Source of the DNA: Carya illinoinensis
Lineage: Eukaryota > Streptophyta > Magnoliopsida > Fagales > Juglandaceae
Assembly (NCBI RefSeq): GCF_018687715.1
Contig: NC_056753.1
Span: 8,145,001-8,209,000, forward strand
Direction: 5' to 3'
DNA: 64,000 nt
Shown in pieces: positions 35,236 through 48,060 of the stretch. The position numbers and the translations under genes are program-made. Below the pieces are notes generated by a model that was given only the letters and a program-made list of their open reading frames with translations, ran no database searches and was not told the DNA's origin. Every line of letters starts with the position of its first letter. The stretch's first letter is position 1.

Positions 35236-36825
35236 ATGGCTGAAAATGAACATCATGATAGGGATGTGGGAAATCCGAATAGAACACTTAGAGGATATTT
35301 GCATCCTGTTAGTACCACCACTCCATCATGCATCATTACACCTTTGAATGCTCATAATTTCAATTTTAAACCTGGAATGATACTGTTATTGCCTCATTAT
35401 CATGGGATGGATTATGAAAATCCCTATTTGCACCTCAAGGAATTTGAGGAAATATACTCCACATTTTTGGATCAAAATTGTACTAAGGAGATTGTTAGAT
35501 TGAAATTGTTTCCTTTTTCTCTTAAGGACAACGTAAAAACATGGTTGAATGTATTGAGGCCAAGATCCATTGGAACATGGCAAGAAATGCAAGCTAGCTG
35601 AATTTTTGAAAAAGTTTTTCCCAACGCATCGAACCAATACTTTGAAAAGACAAATCATGAATTTTTCTCAAAAAGAAAATGAAACTTTTTATCAAAGTTG
35701 GGAAAGGTTCAAAGATCTTTTAAGTGCTTGTCCACACCATGGTTACGAGAATTGGCGCATCATTAGCTTTTTTTTTTTTTTTTTTTTATTTTTTTTATGA
35801 AGCTTTGGTACCTAAGATGCGACAATTTGTCGAAACTATGTGTAATGGAGAATTCTTTGATAAGGAGCCGGAAGAAGCATTTGCATATTTTGATTACTTG
35901 GCTGAAAGCGCTCAATCATGGGATACTTCTTGTGTTTATGATAGAGTTGAACCATTGAGGACCGTGAGTGGGGGATTTTAAATGAGGAGGATGATTTAAA
36001 AGCCAAATTTGCCTTATTGTCAAAAAAATTAGAGGCGATTGAGTTGAAGAAAGTGCATGAAATTCAGGGCATTCTAAAACAAGGAAAATGTAACATCTGT
36101 GAGGATATTAGTTATGTAACATCTAAATGCCCTACTATTCTAGCTTTTAAAGAAGTTTTGTGTGATGCTTCTCATCCTGTTAACATGATTTCTGAGCTTT
36201 TTCTTGCACCATATTCTAACACTTATAATACAGGTTGGAGAAATCATCCTAATTTTAACTGGAGAAATGATCATCTCACAAATTTAGCACATCCGGGAGC
36301 TGGTACACCTCAATATTCAGTTCATACCCAACAAAATGCACTAATTCCAGCCCCTAGAAAACCCATGGATGACCCATTTCAACAAATGACTTCTACTCTT
36401 CAACAGTTCATGCAAAGTCAAACCACCATAAATAACTAAACTTCTCAAGCCATCAATGACATAAGGAATAATTTGACCAAGCTGAACACAATCTTGAGTG
36501 CACAAGAGAAAGGAAAATTCTCATCTCAACCCCAACCAAATCCTCAAGTCCAAATTGCTGTCATAGAGTCTTCATCTTCTTCAAAAGCAAATGTCAGGAC
36601 TTGCAAGGCAGTAATAACTCTCCGTAGTGGCAAAGAAGTTGATACATTGGGTAATGAAGCTAGCAAGAAAGGTGAAAGTTCCATTTCTACTGCACAAGGT
36701 AAAAATTCTGATGTTGATGTTTTTTTGGAACCAAAGGTAACTCCTCCGGCACCCTTTCCTCAAAGATTGGTTCCTTTACATAAAGATAAACATTATGCTG
36801 AGATTTTAGACAGTTTTAGATAAGT
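35236..36825 (+). pseudogene. Retrotransposon gag, broken
   Basis: Starts at the ATG at 35236. Gag-type features are the HGMDYENPYLHLKEFEE block, LKLFPFSLKDNVKTWL and ETFYQSWERFKDLLSACPHHG. Breaks: a frameshift near 35598, an expanded T-run at 35769-35800, a stop at 35979-35981, and a stop at 36437-36439. A zinc-knuckle-like CNICEDISYVTSKCP remains at about 36088-36132. The frame continues to 36823, where another stop separates it from protease. Confidence 0.85.
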
Positions 36826-39800
36826 GCGCATTACCATTCCTCTTCTTGATGTCATTGAGCAAATTCCCACATATGCCAATTTTTTAAAGATTTGTGTACG
36901 GTTAAAAGAAGACTTAATGTGAAAAAGAAGGCATTTCTCACGGAACAAGTCAGCGCCATTATTCAATCCAATACTTATCCTAAGTATAAAGATCCAGGTT
37001 CTCCAACAATAGCTTGTGTTATAGGAAGCTCCAAAATAGGCCAAGCACTACTAGACTTAGGTTCTAGTGTCAATTTGCTTCCTTATAACACGTATGAACG
37101 ACTTGGTTTAGGAGAGTTGAAACCAACTTCTATTATCTTGCCATTGGCCAACCGTTCAATTAAAAAGCCTAGAGGAGTGGTAGAAGATGTGTTGGTGCAA
37201 GTGGATAAATTTTATTATCCCGTTGATTTTGTGGTATTAGATGTTCAATTAACTTCTCACTTTATTTTTCAGGCATCTGTCATTTTAGGGAGACCATTTT
37301 TGGCTACTTTCAACGCTTTGATAAATTGTCAAAGTGGCATCCTTAAATTGACTTTTGGAAATATGACATTGGAGTTAAATGTGTTTAACACTTGTAGACA
37401 ACCACAAGATTTGAAAGAACTTCAGGAAGTGAATTTTTTGGAATCCTTACTTACTGAAGAATGTTTTTTATTAGAGCAAGAGAGTCAAATGGAACATGTT
37501 TTACTTGGAATCTTAGAAAATAGTGCGCTGTTGGATACTAATGCAGTAAATTCTGGTGCAGGTAGCAAAGTTGACTCATTGTGGTGACTCAAATTCAAAG
37601 ATCTGCCACTTCAAACCATAAACCAGCAACTATCGGATGAAGTTCCTCTATCTCCGGTTTTGAAACCACTACCTGAATCGTTGAAATATGTTTTTCTTGG
37701 GCCAACTAACACTTTTCCATGTATTATCTCATTTTCTTTGTCAGTTGAGTAAGAGGAGCAACGCTGACGGGTCCTTAAGCAACATAAAGGAGCACTTGGA
37801 TGGTCGATTGCCGACATTAAAGGAATCAGCCCCACCATTTGCACACATTGAATTTCTTAGAGGAAAATTCATCATCAACTCAAGAGATATAAATGAGGTT
37901 GAATCCTACGATGAAGGAGGTGGTTAAAAATGAAGTTTTGAAGCTCTTGGATGTAAGTATCATCTATCCCATCTTGGATAGTCAATGGGTAAGTCCTACT
38001 CAAGTAGTTCCTAAGAAATTTGGGATTACAATTGTGAAAAATGAAAAAGATGAGTTAATCCCAACTAGGACCATCACAGGATGGCGCATGTGCATTGATT
38101 TTAGGAAACTAAATGCTGTCACAAGAAAGGACTATTTTCCATTACCATTTTTAGACCAAACTTTGGAAAGAGTTGCGGGTCATAGTTTTTATTGTTTTCT
38201 TGATGGTTTTTCGGGATATTATCAAATTAAAATAACCCCTGAAGATCAAGAAAAAACTATTTTTACTTGCCCGTTTGGAACTTTTGCATTTAGGAAAAAT
38301 GCCCTTTGGACTTTGTAATGCACCTACGACATTTCAGCGATGCATGTTAAATATTTTTAGTGACATGGTTGAGCATATCTTGGAGGTGTTTATGGATGAT
38401 TTTTTAGTCTATGGTGATTCATTTGATGCATGCCTTACTAACCTCACTGCCGTTTTGGCTCAATGTGAAGAGAAAAATCTGCTTATAAATTGGAAAAAAT
38501 GCCATTTTATGGTGCGACAATGTATTGTTCTTGGTCACATCATTTCAGCCCGAGGCATTGAAGTTGACAAATTTAAAATTGATCTAATATCGATGTTACC
38601 CATTCCAAAATCAGTCAAAGATATTAAATCAGTTTTGGGACATGCCGAGTTTTATAGGCGTTTCATAAAAATTTTTAGCTCCATATCGAGACCTTTGTGT
38701 GAGTTGTTAGCTAAGGATTGCGTTTTTAATTGGACTGATGCATGTCAAGTTGCTTTTGAGCAACTCAAATCTATGCTTGTCACTGCACCTATAATTCAAC
38801 CACCTGACTGGTCATTGCCATTTGAGATCATGTGTGACGCCAGTGACCTTGCCATAGGTGCTGTCTTTGGTCAGCGGAGAGGTAAGTTTCCATTTGTGAT
38901 TTATTATGCAAGCAAAACACATGATGCAGCTCAGAAAAATTACTCCACCACTGAAAAGGAGTTACTAGCAATTGTTTTTGTTTTGGATAAATGTAGAGTT
39001 TACGTTTTAGGCTCTCCAATTGTTATATTCACTGACTATGCAGCTCTTAAATATTTGCTCACAAAGAAAGATGCCAAACGTCGACTAATTAGATGGATTT
39101 TGTTGTTGCAGGAATTTAATATCATCATCAAGGATAAGAAGGGAGTGAAAAATGTGGTTGCCGACCACTTATCTCGACTCATTGTTGAAAATTCTGAACT
39201 TTCCACTCTCATTTCAGATTCCTTTCCGGATGAACAACTTTTAGCTGTTGATTCTTTGCTTTGGTTTACTGATATTGTGAATTTCTTGGTGACAGGACAC
39301 ACCCCACCACATTGGAGCCCTTAAGACATCAAAAAGTTTAAATTGGAGGCCAGATTTTTCTTTTATGATGACCCCTATTTATTCAAATATTGTTTTGATC
39401 AAATTTTGAGGAGGTGTGTGCCTAATTGTGACATTCCACACATATTAAATTTTTGTCATGCTAGTGTGTGTGGAGGCCACTTTTCAGCTAGAAAAATAGT
39501 GGCTAAAATCTTGCAATGTGGTTATTATTGGCCCTACATGTTCAAGGATACTTACAATTTTTATAAAGCATGTGAACCATGCCAAAAGTTAGGAGGAATG
39601 ACCCGTAGAAACATGATGCCCTTACAACTCATTTTAGCATTATAAATTTTTGATAGTTGGGGGGTTGATTTTATGGATAATTTTTCATCTTCTTTTGGTT
39701 ATCTTTACATTCTTGTTGCTGTGGACTATATTTCTAAATAGGTCGAGGCAATACCGTGTAGGACCAATAACCATCGAGTGGTGTTAAAATTTTTGAAAGA

Positions 39801-40562
39801 CAACATTTTCACTCGGTTTGGGATACCAAGGATTTTAATTAGTGATGGAGGTTCCCACTTTTGCAATAGATCATTTTGCGGTATTAATGAAAAAATATGG
39901 GATTCATCACAAAATTTCAACTCCTTATCATCTTTAAACCAATGGCCAAGCTGAGTTGGCCAATTGTGAAATCAAAGTCATTCTTGAAAAAATAGTCAAC
40001 CCAAATAGGAAAGATTGGTTTTTGAGGCTTTCGGACACTTTATGGGCTTATAGGATAGCTTTTAAAACTGTCCTAAGCATGTCTCCCTATCGTTTGGTTT
40101 ACGGTAAAGCATGTCATCTCCCTATTGAGCTAAAACACAAGGCTTATTGGGCTATCAAGTACTTTAACTTTTTTATTAACAATTCTGGTGTTTTAAGAAA
40201 ATTGGAGCTGAATGAATTAGAAGAGTTGAGGCACGATGCTTATGATAATGCCAAACTTTACAAGGAGAGAACTAAGGCTTTCCATGATAAGCACATTTTG
40301 AGAAAGAGTTTTCTCTCCAATCAAAAGGTTCTCCTCTACAACTGTAGACTCTATGTGTTTGCCAGTAAATTTCGATCCAAATGGATTGATCCTTATATTG
40401 TATAGAGAGTGTTTCCTCATGGGGCTGTTGACATCCTCAATCCACACATTGGTAATATCTTTAAGGTTAATGGACAGTGATTCAAACATTTCCTTGAACA
40501 TTTTTCACCAGAGGATACCACAATCCATCTATTGGACCCTGACCTTCCAACCGAGCCTTGAT
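36826..40562 (+). pseudogene. Ty3-type pol (protease, RT, RNase H, integrase), broken
   Basis: Protease at 36892-37587 has LLDLGSSVNLLP as the active-site block. Reverse transcriptase starts about 37893 (WRMCIDFRKLNAVT, then FLDGFSGYYQI) and runs, after a one-base shift in an A-run near 38298, into MPFGLCNAPTTF and the catalytic FMDDF. RNase H follows (YYASKTHDAAQKNYSTTEKE, then IFTDYAALKYLL). Integrase starts about 39400 with an H/C zinc finger (CHASVCGGHF, then CEPCQKLGG), continues into a catalytic core with two in-frame stops (39643-39645 and 39739-39741) and a shift near 39870, and ends with [19 protein letters not shown] and the typical [12 protein letters not shown] tail. No part is likely to be active. 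Confidence 0.88.
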
Positions 40563-41542
40563 GTTTGACTTGTTTGTCATTTTATTTCATTTCTTTCTTG
40601 AATTTTTCTGTTTTACTTTTTAGTTTATGCATGTGTGTTTTCTCTCTTCTATTTTTCATTGTTCTCTTCTTGTCATATGTTTCTTTTCTGACCAGGTAAC
40701 CCTTCATTCCCTTCATTATCACTTTATTATTCTTTTGAAATTGTTTTTATCATTGAGGACAAAGCTCATTTTAAGTTGGGGGGGTGGAGAATTTTATTTT
40801 TCTTTCACATGCTAGGTGTGTCTTTTGTTGTGTGTCCCTCCTCAAGTTTGATGGAGTTTGATGTTCACTTTTATGAAACTTCTTGGCTAAATTTTATAAA
40901 TTACTATGTTCAAACTTTTATGCTTGGGAAAGGAGTGTTGGAATTCTGGGTTGCGGTAACCCCAAATGGTTCGGATTTTAGTTCAACATAGAAGTTTATA
41001 TTTTATATTCAATTACTTGAGAAAGGGAAATGCATGAAGTAGCTGATTGCTATTTTTGACTGTACACAAATTGAATACCTTGGTTGCCTTTCTATTTCAA
41101 TAAGTCTAGCTTAATATTGCAACGAACAAGAACTCTAATGAACCATTTCTCTCTCTCTCAAAAAAAAAAAAAAAAAAAGGAGGGGAAAGCGAAAAGAAGC
41201 AGAGATTACAATGGTTTTGAATTAGAGTAAGATTACTTGTGATTCTTCTTGATAAGCTGCTACTATTGGTAAAGATATAACGAAATGTTAGTCAACCTTG
41301 GTAATCTTGCCACACACTTGCTGCACTTAGTGAGCTACAATTTTCTACACATTTTTCCTACTTGAGTGTTGAATATGCCATGAGTTTTTACAAAAGCTTT
41401 AATCTGATCTGTCTTGGTTTCAATACCCATTTCAACAATAATCTCTAGTCTATAGCATAGACTTCAGTTATGTTGGATGAAAGCTAGGAATTTTTCTTTC
41501 ACTCTTTTTGCTAGAGACTAGCAAAGAGCTAGTTGGGGGGTG
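40563..41542 (+). other. Post-pol region and polypurine tract of the Athila-type element
   Basis: Non-coding. It carries one internal purine run, AAGTTGGGGGGGTGGAG at about 40771-40787, and the polypurine tract proper, AGTTGGGGGGTG at about 41531-41542, directly before the 3' LTR. An A-run sits at 41160-41178. Confidence 0.7.
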
Positions 41543-42887
41543 TGATGAAGTATTAGAAATGCATAATTAAGTTGTTTTAGTGAGTGATTTATTACATCAA
41601 AAAAGGGTTGAACACTTAATTATGCATCAAATTTTAATACTCAATGAAAAATTTATTGATGCTAATATTTTGCACATCAAAGTCTCATATTTGCCCTTGA
41701 AATAATTAAACTATAATATCATGTTTATATATTGTAGGGCATTTATGGAAGGAAAGAAAGAGTGGGGCGGCAAGTTTATATGCATGTGGGACTTGTGAGG
41801 AAATAGAAGAACTGATTATGAGTTTGGTGGAAACCAATCTATAATGGGAACCAATAAGGAGAAAAGAACAAAAATGGGCAGTACGAACGTGGCCTCATGA
41901 AAACAACAACAATAGCGTTCCTCAGCTCGTACCATAGCACCAACTCACGCACAACAGCTGGTCTCGCAAGAACAAAGCACATGCCATTGGCCTCGGACAA
42001 AAAAGAGGGGATTTTGATTTTATTCATTTTTTTTCTTATTTTATATGCTGGAGTGGAGGCGGCGGAAGCTCTCTGGAGCTCTCTCTTTTTTAGATTTTTC
42101 TTTCTAGTTTTTAGTTTTAGTTTTGGTTGGAGAACAGAAGGGCGGAAGTCTTTACTTTTGTTTTTACGTTTCGGTTAGGAGGGACAGACAGAACTTTCTC
42201 TGTCTCGTTTTTAGTTTATTTACTTTTTCATTTTCCCAGCTTTATTTCTTAGTGTTTTCAGATTAGTTTCATTTGGCTATTGTTTTTTTTTTTCTGATTG
42301 ATTGTTCTTACTTTACTAAGTTGTTGGAAAACAAGAGGCGCTGGCTCGATTTGTTTCTTCTTTTCTGGTTCTTGCAGACTTTATCTTTTTGGCTTTATTG
42401 TTGCTTCTCTTTTTGATTTCGGGCAACTTGTTTTATTTATTTTTTTGCATTTATTTTCATACAACAATCTGAAATGTTAGGATTCATTATTTTTGAACGT
42501 TTTTCTAATTTAGATATGATATGCTAGATTTTGGACTTACGATTCAATGAGTAACCTATGACTGTTTTGGGCTTAGGCTCCCTGACCACTTTGTGTGGGT
42601 TGCCACACACAAACTTCAACACTAACAATAAATATTATACGTTAATAACGACTTACATTGGAAGGGAAAAATCTCACTAACACCATCGAAAACAAAAACG
42701 TTGAATGAATATACACTTTTCGACAATGACAAGCGAGTCCAATCTTACGAATCGCTCGATCTCCATTAGACCAAAAAGGTTGGTCCAGTTTTTTGGTTGC
42801 CTTGCTGGCTGCCATTTTTCATAACAAGTTACCTTTGTATTACTTTGACAGTTTCTACACTTGGAAGACGAAATTATAAGCTGATCA
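41543..42887 (+). repeat. 3' LTR of the Athila-type element, interrupted
   Basis: Matches the 5' LTR from TGATGAAGTATTAG to about 42570 (ATGACTGTTTTGG). The next 700 or so bases expected from the 5' LTR are missing, replaced by 42571-42831, a copy of the downstream flank. The last 55 bases of the LTR then appear at 42832-42887. Confidence 0.82.
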
Positions 42888-43353
42888 GCAACCTTTCTAA
42901 GGTGGATCCAAGGGGTCGATAGGCTCCCTGACCACTTTGTGTGGGTTACCACACATAAACTTCAACACTGACAATAAATATTATACGTTACACTGGTTGC
43001 CTTGGAATTTATCCTTGTATTACTTTGACAGTTTCTACACTTGGAAGACGAAATTATAAGCTGATCAGTAACCTTTCTAAGGTGGATCCAATGGGTCGAT
43101 AGGCTCCTTGACCACTTTGTGTGGGTTACCACACACAAACTTCAACACTGACAATAAATATTATACGTTAATAACGACTCACATTGGAAGGGAAAAATCT
43201 CACTAACACCATCGAAAACAAAAACGTTGAATGAATATACACTTTTCGACAATGACAAGCGAATCCAATCTTACGAATCGCTCGATCTCCATTAGACCAA
43301 AAAGGCTGGTCTAGTTTTTTGGTTGCCTTGCTGGCTACCATTTTTCATAACAA
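42571..43353. repeat. Local duplication mosaic at the Athila 3' end
   Basis: A flank-derived unit (GGCTCCCTGACCACTTTGTG through CATAACAAGTTA) occurs three times: 42575-42831, 42888-42990 (internally deleted) and 43068-43353. The LTR tail (TTGTATTACTTTGACAG through GCTGATCA) occurs twice between them, at 42832-42887 and 43001-43067. Confidence 0.88.
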
Positions 43354-44410
43354 GTTAACAGACGGAAAAAGTTAGAGACTGCCCAACCTTCCAGGTGCTC
43401 GAGTAGGAGGGCAAGTCACTTGATTGCCCGACAACCCTCTTGTGCATTTTACTCGGTCAAGTATACCTCTTACCACACAGAGCTCCGCTCTTGCCACATA
43501 CCCGATCAAGTTCATCTCCCACTACGTCTGAGCTCTGCGCTAGCATCTTACGAGGTCGAGTACACCTTCCGCCTAACTACATGCCCAAAAATATTTGTCG
43601 CTTAACGTAAGTCAAATGGATAACCATGAATCCGCTCCTAGAGTTTGCTTATCTACGGAATTTAAAGGATAATTTTGATTGCATATTTTATATTTAAACA
43701 TTCTCAAGGTCCTCTTTGGAACAGATGGCCTTAAGAATCGAGGGCAACTGGAAGAGATTAAATATACACGGCCTAAAGTCTGTCTGCTAAGTCTAACCCA
43801 ATGGAAGAGGTCACATCACTAAAAGACAAAAGAAGAGAAATGGAAGGGGAAACAAGAAGGGGACAAGGGAAGGGAAGGTGGATATGGAAAGGAAAAGAAG
43901 AAAATAGAAAGGAAAAGAAGATGTCAGACATGCAAGGGAAAGCGGCAAATTCTCAATATTAGGGGAACGCAAAAAGAGGAGGCATATAAAAGGAAGCAAA
44001 CAGACGATTTCAGGGATAGTTCGACCACTTTTTCAACTTCCTCAACCTTTTGACAAGAGCTCCAACGATAAGAAATTCTCCAGTAAATATATTCGAGATC
44101 TCCACTGTACATTAAGAAAAGAGAGGCTATGAGAGATTGTAAATAAGTATATTATAGTGGATTCTCTCTCCCTAAAATCCCTCGTGGATGTAAACAATAT
44201 GTCGAATTACGTAAATCTATGTGTCAATCTTTTTTACATTCTCAGTATTTATTTTTCATTCACTGCCATAGACGTACACACAGCCGCACTGGACCATGCC
44301 GGGGGCTCCAGACTATACCGATCGAGACTCAGATCGTCATAGTGGGTTGCCAGGATTGGGAATGACTCTTTCTCTCATTCTACACTGTTATGCGATTTTT
44401 GGTATTAACA
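43354..44410. mobile_element. LTR-type remnant
   Basis: Non-coding, with a CATATAAAAG box at about 43983 and leader-like sequence downstream, ending near the GGTATTAACAGTG string at about 44401-44413. It resembles a Gypsy LTR but no partner LTR or internal region was found. Confidence 0.4.
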
Positions 44411-46186
44411 GTGTATAAATTTTAAGCAATTTTTTTGTTTTTTGCAAAAAAGTAGTTTCCAACTAATATATATATATTACTTTATTTATCTATTTATTTA
44501 TTTATTTATTTATTATAATGGAATCAATTCGATAAGATAGATTTATGTATGAAAAATGATATCTGCAGTAATTAAATGTGCCAGTGCCATCCATTTATTT
44601 TGAAAAAGTGAGTCAATGTGTGACTTACATGAAAAAAATGAATTTTTTAATGGTGGATTCCAAGCTTACATAATCAATAACTGTATCTAGTATTACATAT
44701 CATCACTTTTGTGTACTCTCTGAGCACTCTATTGATGTAATTGGATGAAATTTATTTTTTAATACATAACCAATTACATAAATAACCAATCACATAAGTG
44801 AAGTGTGTAAAAAAATATATAAAAGTAACTGTACATAAAAGTTTTGTTTCTTAAATGGCAAATACTAGAAAGTTCATGTATTGATAAATAAAAAGATGTC
44901 TATATCTCTTTTAACATATAAAACATGATTTCGTAAACGTAGTAAATAGAATTTAATACAATGAGACTCACATTTATCTCTCTCTGAATTATAGACACTG
45001 TATAAATTTGAAAACTTTAGAATATTTCAATCGTTATAAAGGCGTACATAAAATAGTAACAACCATACATTTTGCTGGCTGCATGCCGGATGAGATTGAT
45101 GATCATGGTCATATAAAAGATTAAAATTTTATCACAAAAGGATTGTTTTCTTTTTAAATTTCTTGTGAATCCGATGCATCAGTGTGTTGGATTTTTCTCC
45201 AATGTACATAGAATCTATGGAATAGATTATGGTGCTCTTCGCATCATGTGGACCATATAATAAGTTTCAATTCGGTGGGAATGAACATATACCAAGAGGG
45301 TGCAGTTTGATCGTGCTACATTCATTGAGGGTACTGCAGTTCGAATAATTCTTTCGAGAAGGTTATTTGGTATTTTATTTTTATATATTTAAATATTTTT
45401 TTTAAAAAAAAGGTTCATAATATTTTAAAAATATTTTTTAATTATTAAATAAAAAAATTGTAAATCAAGAAAATGTCTACCCTTTCTACAGGCTAAAGGC
45501 CACTGAGTACTTGAGTTGTAGAAGACAGTATTTCATGTGCATGGAACCAGTAGTACTGCTGCATTGGGCATTGTTAAATGTCGTCGGTGCCCGCTTTGCT
45601 TGACTGACTTGCTTCCTGTTTGTATTTTTATGGGATTTTCTATATTTTTATATAAAATATTTTACTACACTTGTAAAAAATAAATAAAACAAATAAACTC
45701 CACACTATTTAATCATATTGAGTTTCGCGTCCATGCATTAACAATTAGTAGTGTAAATTCTACGTATCTTTCCTATCTGCTTTCAAATTGTAAAAAATAT
45801 TTGAAATAGAAATCTTTATATACTTTTATCTCAAAATTGTAAATAATAAAAATGAATTTGGTTCTCTTAAAATTCCTATTAAAATTCTAGTCTAGAATGA
45901 GAGAGATAGACGCATATGTTTGCAAATATCTTCAGACTTATTTTATATATTTATCTTTCGATTTTTGATTTGATTGTTCAAAATATTTATATTATATTAA
46001 AAAATATGATCTAACCAATCATATAAATAGTTAAAATGTATAAAAAATACGTAAAAGTAAATATATATAGAATTTTTACTGTCTCCCACAATCTAAAACT
46101 TAAACAAAATTTTTAAAAGGTTCAATCTTAGAAAATAAAAGATAGACGAGTTTGTTTTCAATGACCTAAGTCTAAAAAAAAAGAGT

Positions 46187-46321
46187 TTTGTTATATACAA
46201 GTACAGTCGCATATTAATCTGTGTATTAATACTAATTCATTCATATTTAAAATTTAAATTAATATTATTTTTAATAAAATTTATTTTTCGACCAATCACA
46301 TTATATTAATATATAATTTTA
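46187..46321 (+). repeat. Copy 2 of the dispersed MITE-like repeat
   Basis: Same strand and same core as the copy at 23130-23271 (AAAATTTAAATTAATATTAT and a GACCAATCACATTATATTAA context). Confidence 0.65.
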
Positions 46322-46523
46322 TTTTTCTAAAACAGAAACAAGAAAAAAGAAAAAGCATTTGGATTGTTTTCAACGATATTTTAACTTTTAAAGTGCGAAC
46401 TTCGAAGAGAATTTATAATTTATCATGGTTTAGAAAATCTAGACGCACCCAAAAGGTCAGAAGAATGATGTTGGTTCTTGTGAGGAGATCGGGACTCGGT
46501 CGGTTGGTAAGATTATTTTGACT

Positions 46524-46815
46524 AAAGGTATGTTTGTAAATGCAACTATTTTAAGATATTTTAAATATAAAATATTTTTAATTTAATTTAATTTTTAATT
46601 TTTTATCTAATAATTACCTAATCATTATAATTTTTTAAACTTTTAAATAAAAAATAATAATAATACATCGTTTTTCAACATTTAAAATAAAAATAATTTT
46701 TAATAATTTTTAATTTTATAATATTTTTATTCAATTTTTTTCTTTTATTTCTTAAAACTTAATAAAATATTTTAAGTTAAACTATTTTACTACTATTAAT
46801 AGATATTCTGAGATA
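46524..46815. repeat. Degenerate MITE of the gagatgaga family (tentative)
   Basis: A/T-rich block beginning GGTATGTTTGTAAATGC and ending with TTTTACTACTATTAATAGAT and a TGAGAT string. This resembles the ends of the MITEs in EMB1703 intron 3. Confidence 0.4.
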
Positions 46816-47020
46816 TTTAATATACACACAGGCTCTAAATTATTATATAAAAAATTCTATTTATAGTCTCCACTTAGAGATTATATGTGCATATCCTTTA
46901 TTAAAAGTAATTCAATTAATTTTTCATTTCTTAAATTTAATAATAAGAAGAAAAAGAAAAAGAAAAAGAATAGGAAAAGAATCGGATTAATTCTTATTTT
47001 TCTCTGTATGCATCTTCTCT

Positions 47021-47258
47021 TTATAAAAAGAATACTGCTAGGGTGTAGCCCAGCACTGACCACTGGGATACCCCTTAAAACAAAATTTATTTTTTTAATT
47101 TTTTAATTTATATTTTTTTATCATGTTTAAATACTTAAAAAATAATAAAAATATCAATATATTAATAGTTATTTTTTAATTAATAAATAAAAAATAAATT
47201 TAAAAAATTAAATATATGACAAAAATGAAAGAATAAAGTAGCATTATTCTTATAAAAT
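47021..47258. mobile_element. MITE of about 238 bp with 20-bp inverted ends
   Basis: Left end TTATAAAAAGAATACTGCTA. Right end TAGCATTATTCTTATAAAAT is its imperfect reverse complement. The interior is A/T-rich and has no coding capacity. Confidence 0.6.
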
Positions 47259-47624
47259 ATACTTTAATTATAACATTGAAAGAACATACAAAAGTCTCAA
47301 TTTACAAGCATGGCTCTACAGTAAAACAACTTTAGGAAAAGAATCCTACCATCTTTGATATCATTCGTATCCTTACAAGATCTAGCCAAACTTTGGGCAA
47401 CCACATTTGCATCTCATCCCATATTAGAGAGCTCCACTTCTGTAAATTCAATACATAAATTCTTAAAAATATTTTTAGATACAGTCATATATATATTTCA
47501 CACTCTCTTTTCAAAAAAATAGGGCTATCATTATAAAAATAGATTATTAATTTTTTCAAGTAGGTAAAAAAAAGTATAAAAAAAATCTACTTTTTTCATG
47601 TATGTATAATCTAGTTACAAGTGT

Positions 47625-47770
47625 AACTGCCTATTAATATATACATCAATCTAATGTGATTAGTTTAAAAGTAGATTTTATTAAAAACAGTGCTAATTTA
47701 AATTTTAAATATAAATGAATCAGTATTAATATGTAGATTAATACGCTATTTTACTTGTACATAGTAGTAC
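47625..47770 (-). repeat. Copy 3 of the dispersed MITE-like repeat, inverted
   Basis: Reverse complement of the family seen at 23130 and 46187. Ends near GTTACAAGTGTAAC and TTACTTGTAC suggest short inverted termini. Confidence 0.65.
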
Positions 47771-48060
47771 TAAAAAAAAATATACACAAAACTTACATAT
47801 CTTAAAACCACACGTGACCACATTTATCGATTTGGGGCTACTCTGCTGCCCCACCCTTACCGCTTGGGCTTATCGCTCAGTGTAAATTTTTTTTTCAATT
47901 TTTTTCATAATTTTTTAATCACTTTCTTAATTATTAAGAAAAAAACAAATACACCAATACATTTAAAATTCATTTCTTAATCACTGAATAAAAAAAAAAT
48001 TATTTTTTTCCTTAGTGGTACACTTGAGCGGTACCGCCCGGAGAGAGGTTCTTGGGAAAA

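Larger units (their letters stand above)
33152..42887 (+). mobile_element. Athila/Tat-type Ty3 retrotransposon with both LTRs, decayed
   Basis: Direct LTRs (5' about 33152-34962; 3' from about 41543), a tRNA-Asp-type primer-binding site, gag, protease, reverse transcriptase, RNase H and integrase in the order of a Ty3/Gypsy element, and a polypurine tract before the 3' LTR. Protein features such as the DLGSS protease box and the integrase C-terminus with [12 protein letters not shown] place it in the non-chromovirus Athila/Tat branch. LTRs differ at roughly one base in twelve over their first 80 bp, and every reading frame is broken, so it is an old, inactive copy. No clear env-like frame is seen between pol and the polypurine tract. 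Confidence 0.88.
44411..48060. other. AT-rich intergenic region with MITE remnants
   Basis: No gene recognised. It contains a (TTTA)n tract at about 44487-44515, copies of dispersed repeats (46187-46321, 46524-46815, 47021-47258, 47625-47770) and long A/T runs. Confidence 0.6.

Noticed and set aside
33152..42887. Possible env-like frame in the Athila-type element
   Set aside because: The region between the pol end (about 40562) and the polypurine tract has only short frames without a signal or membrane pattern that I would trust.
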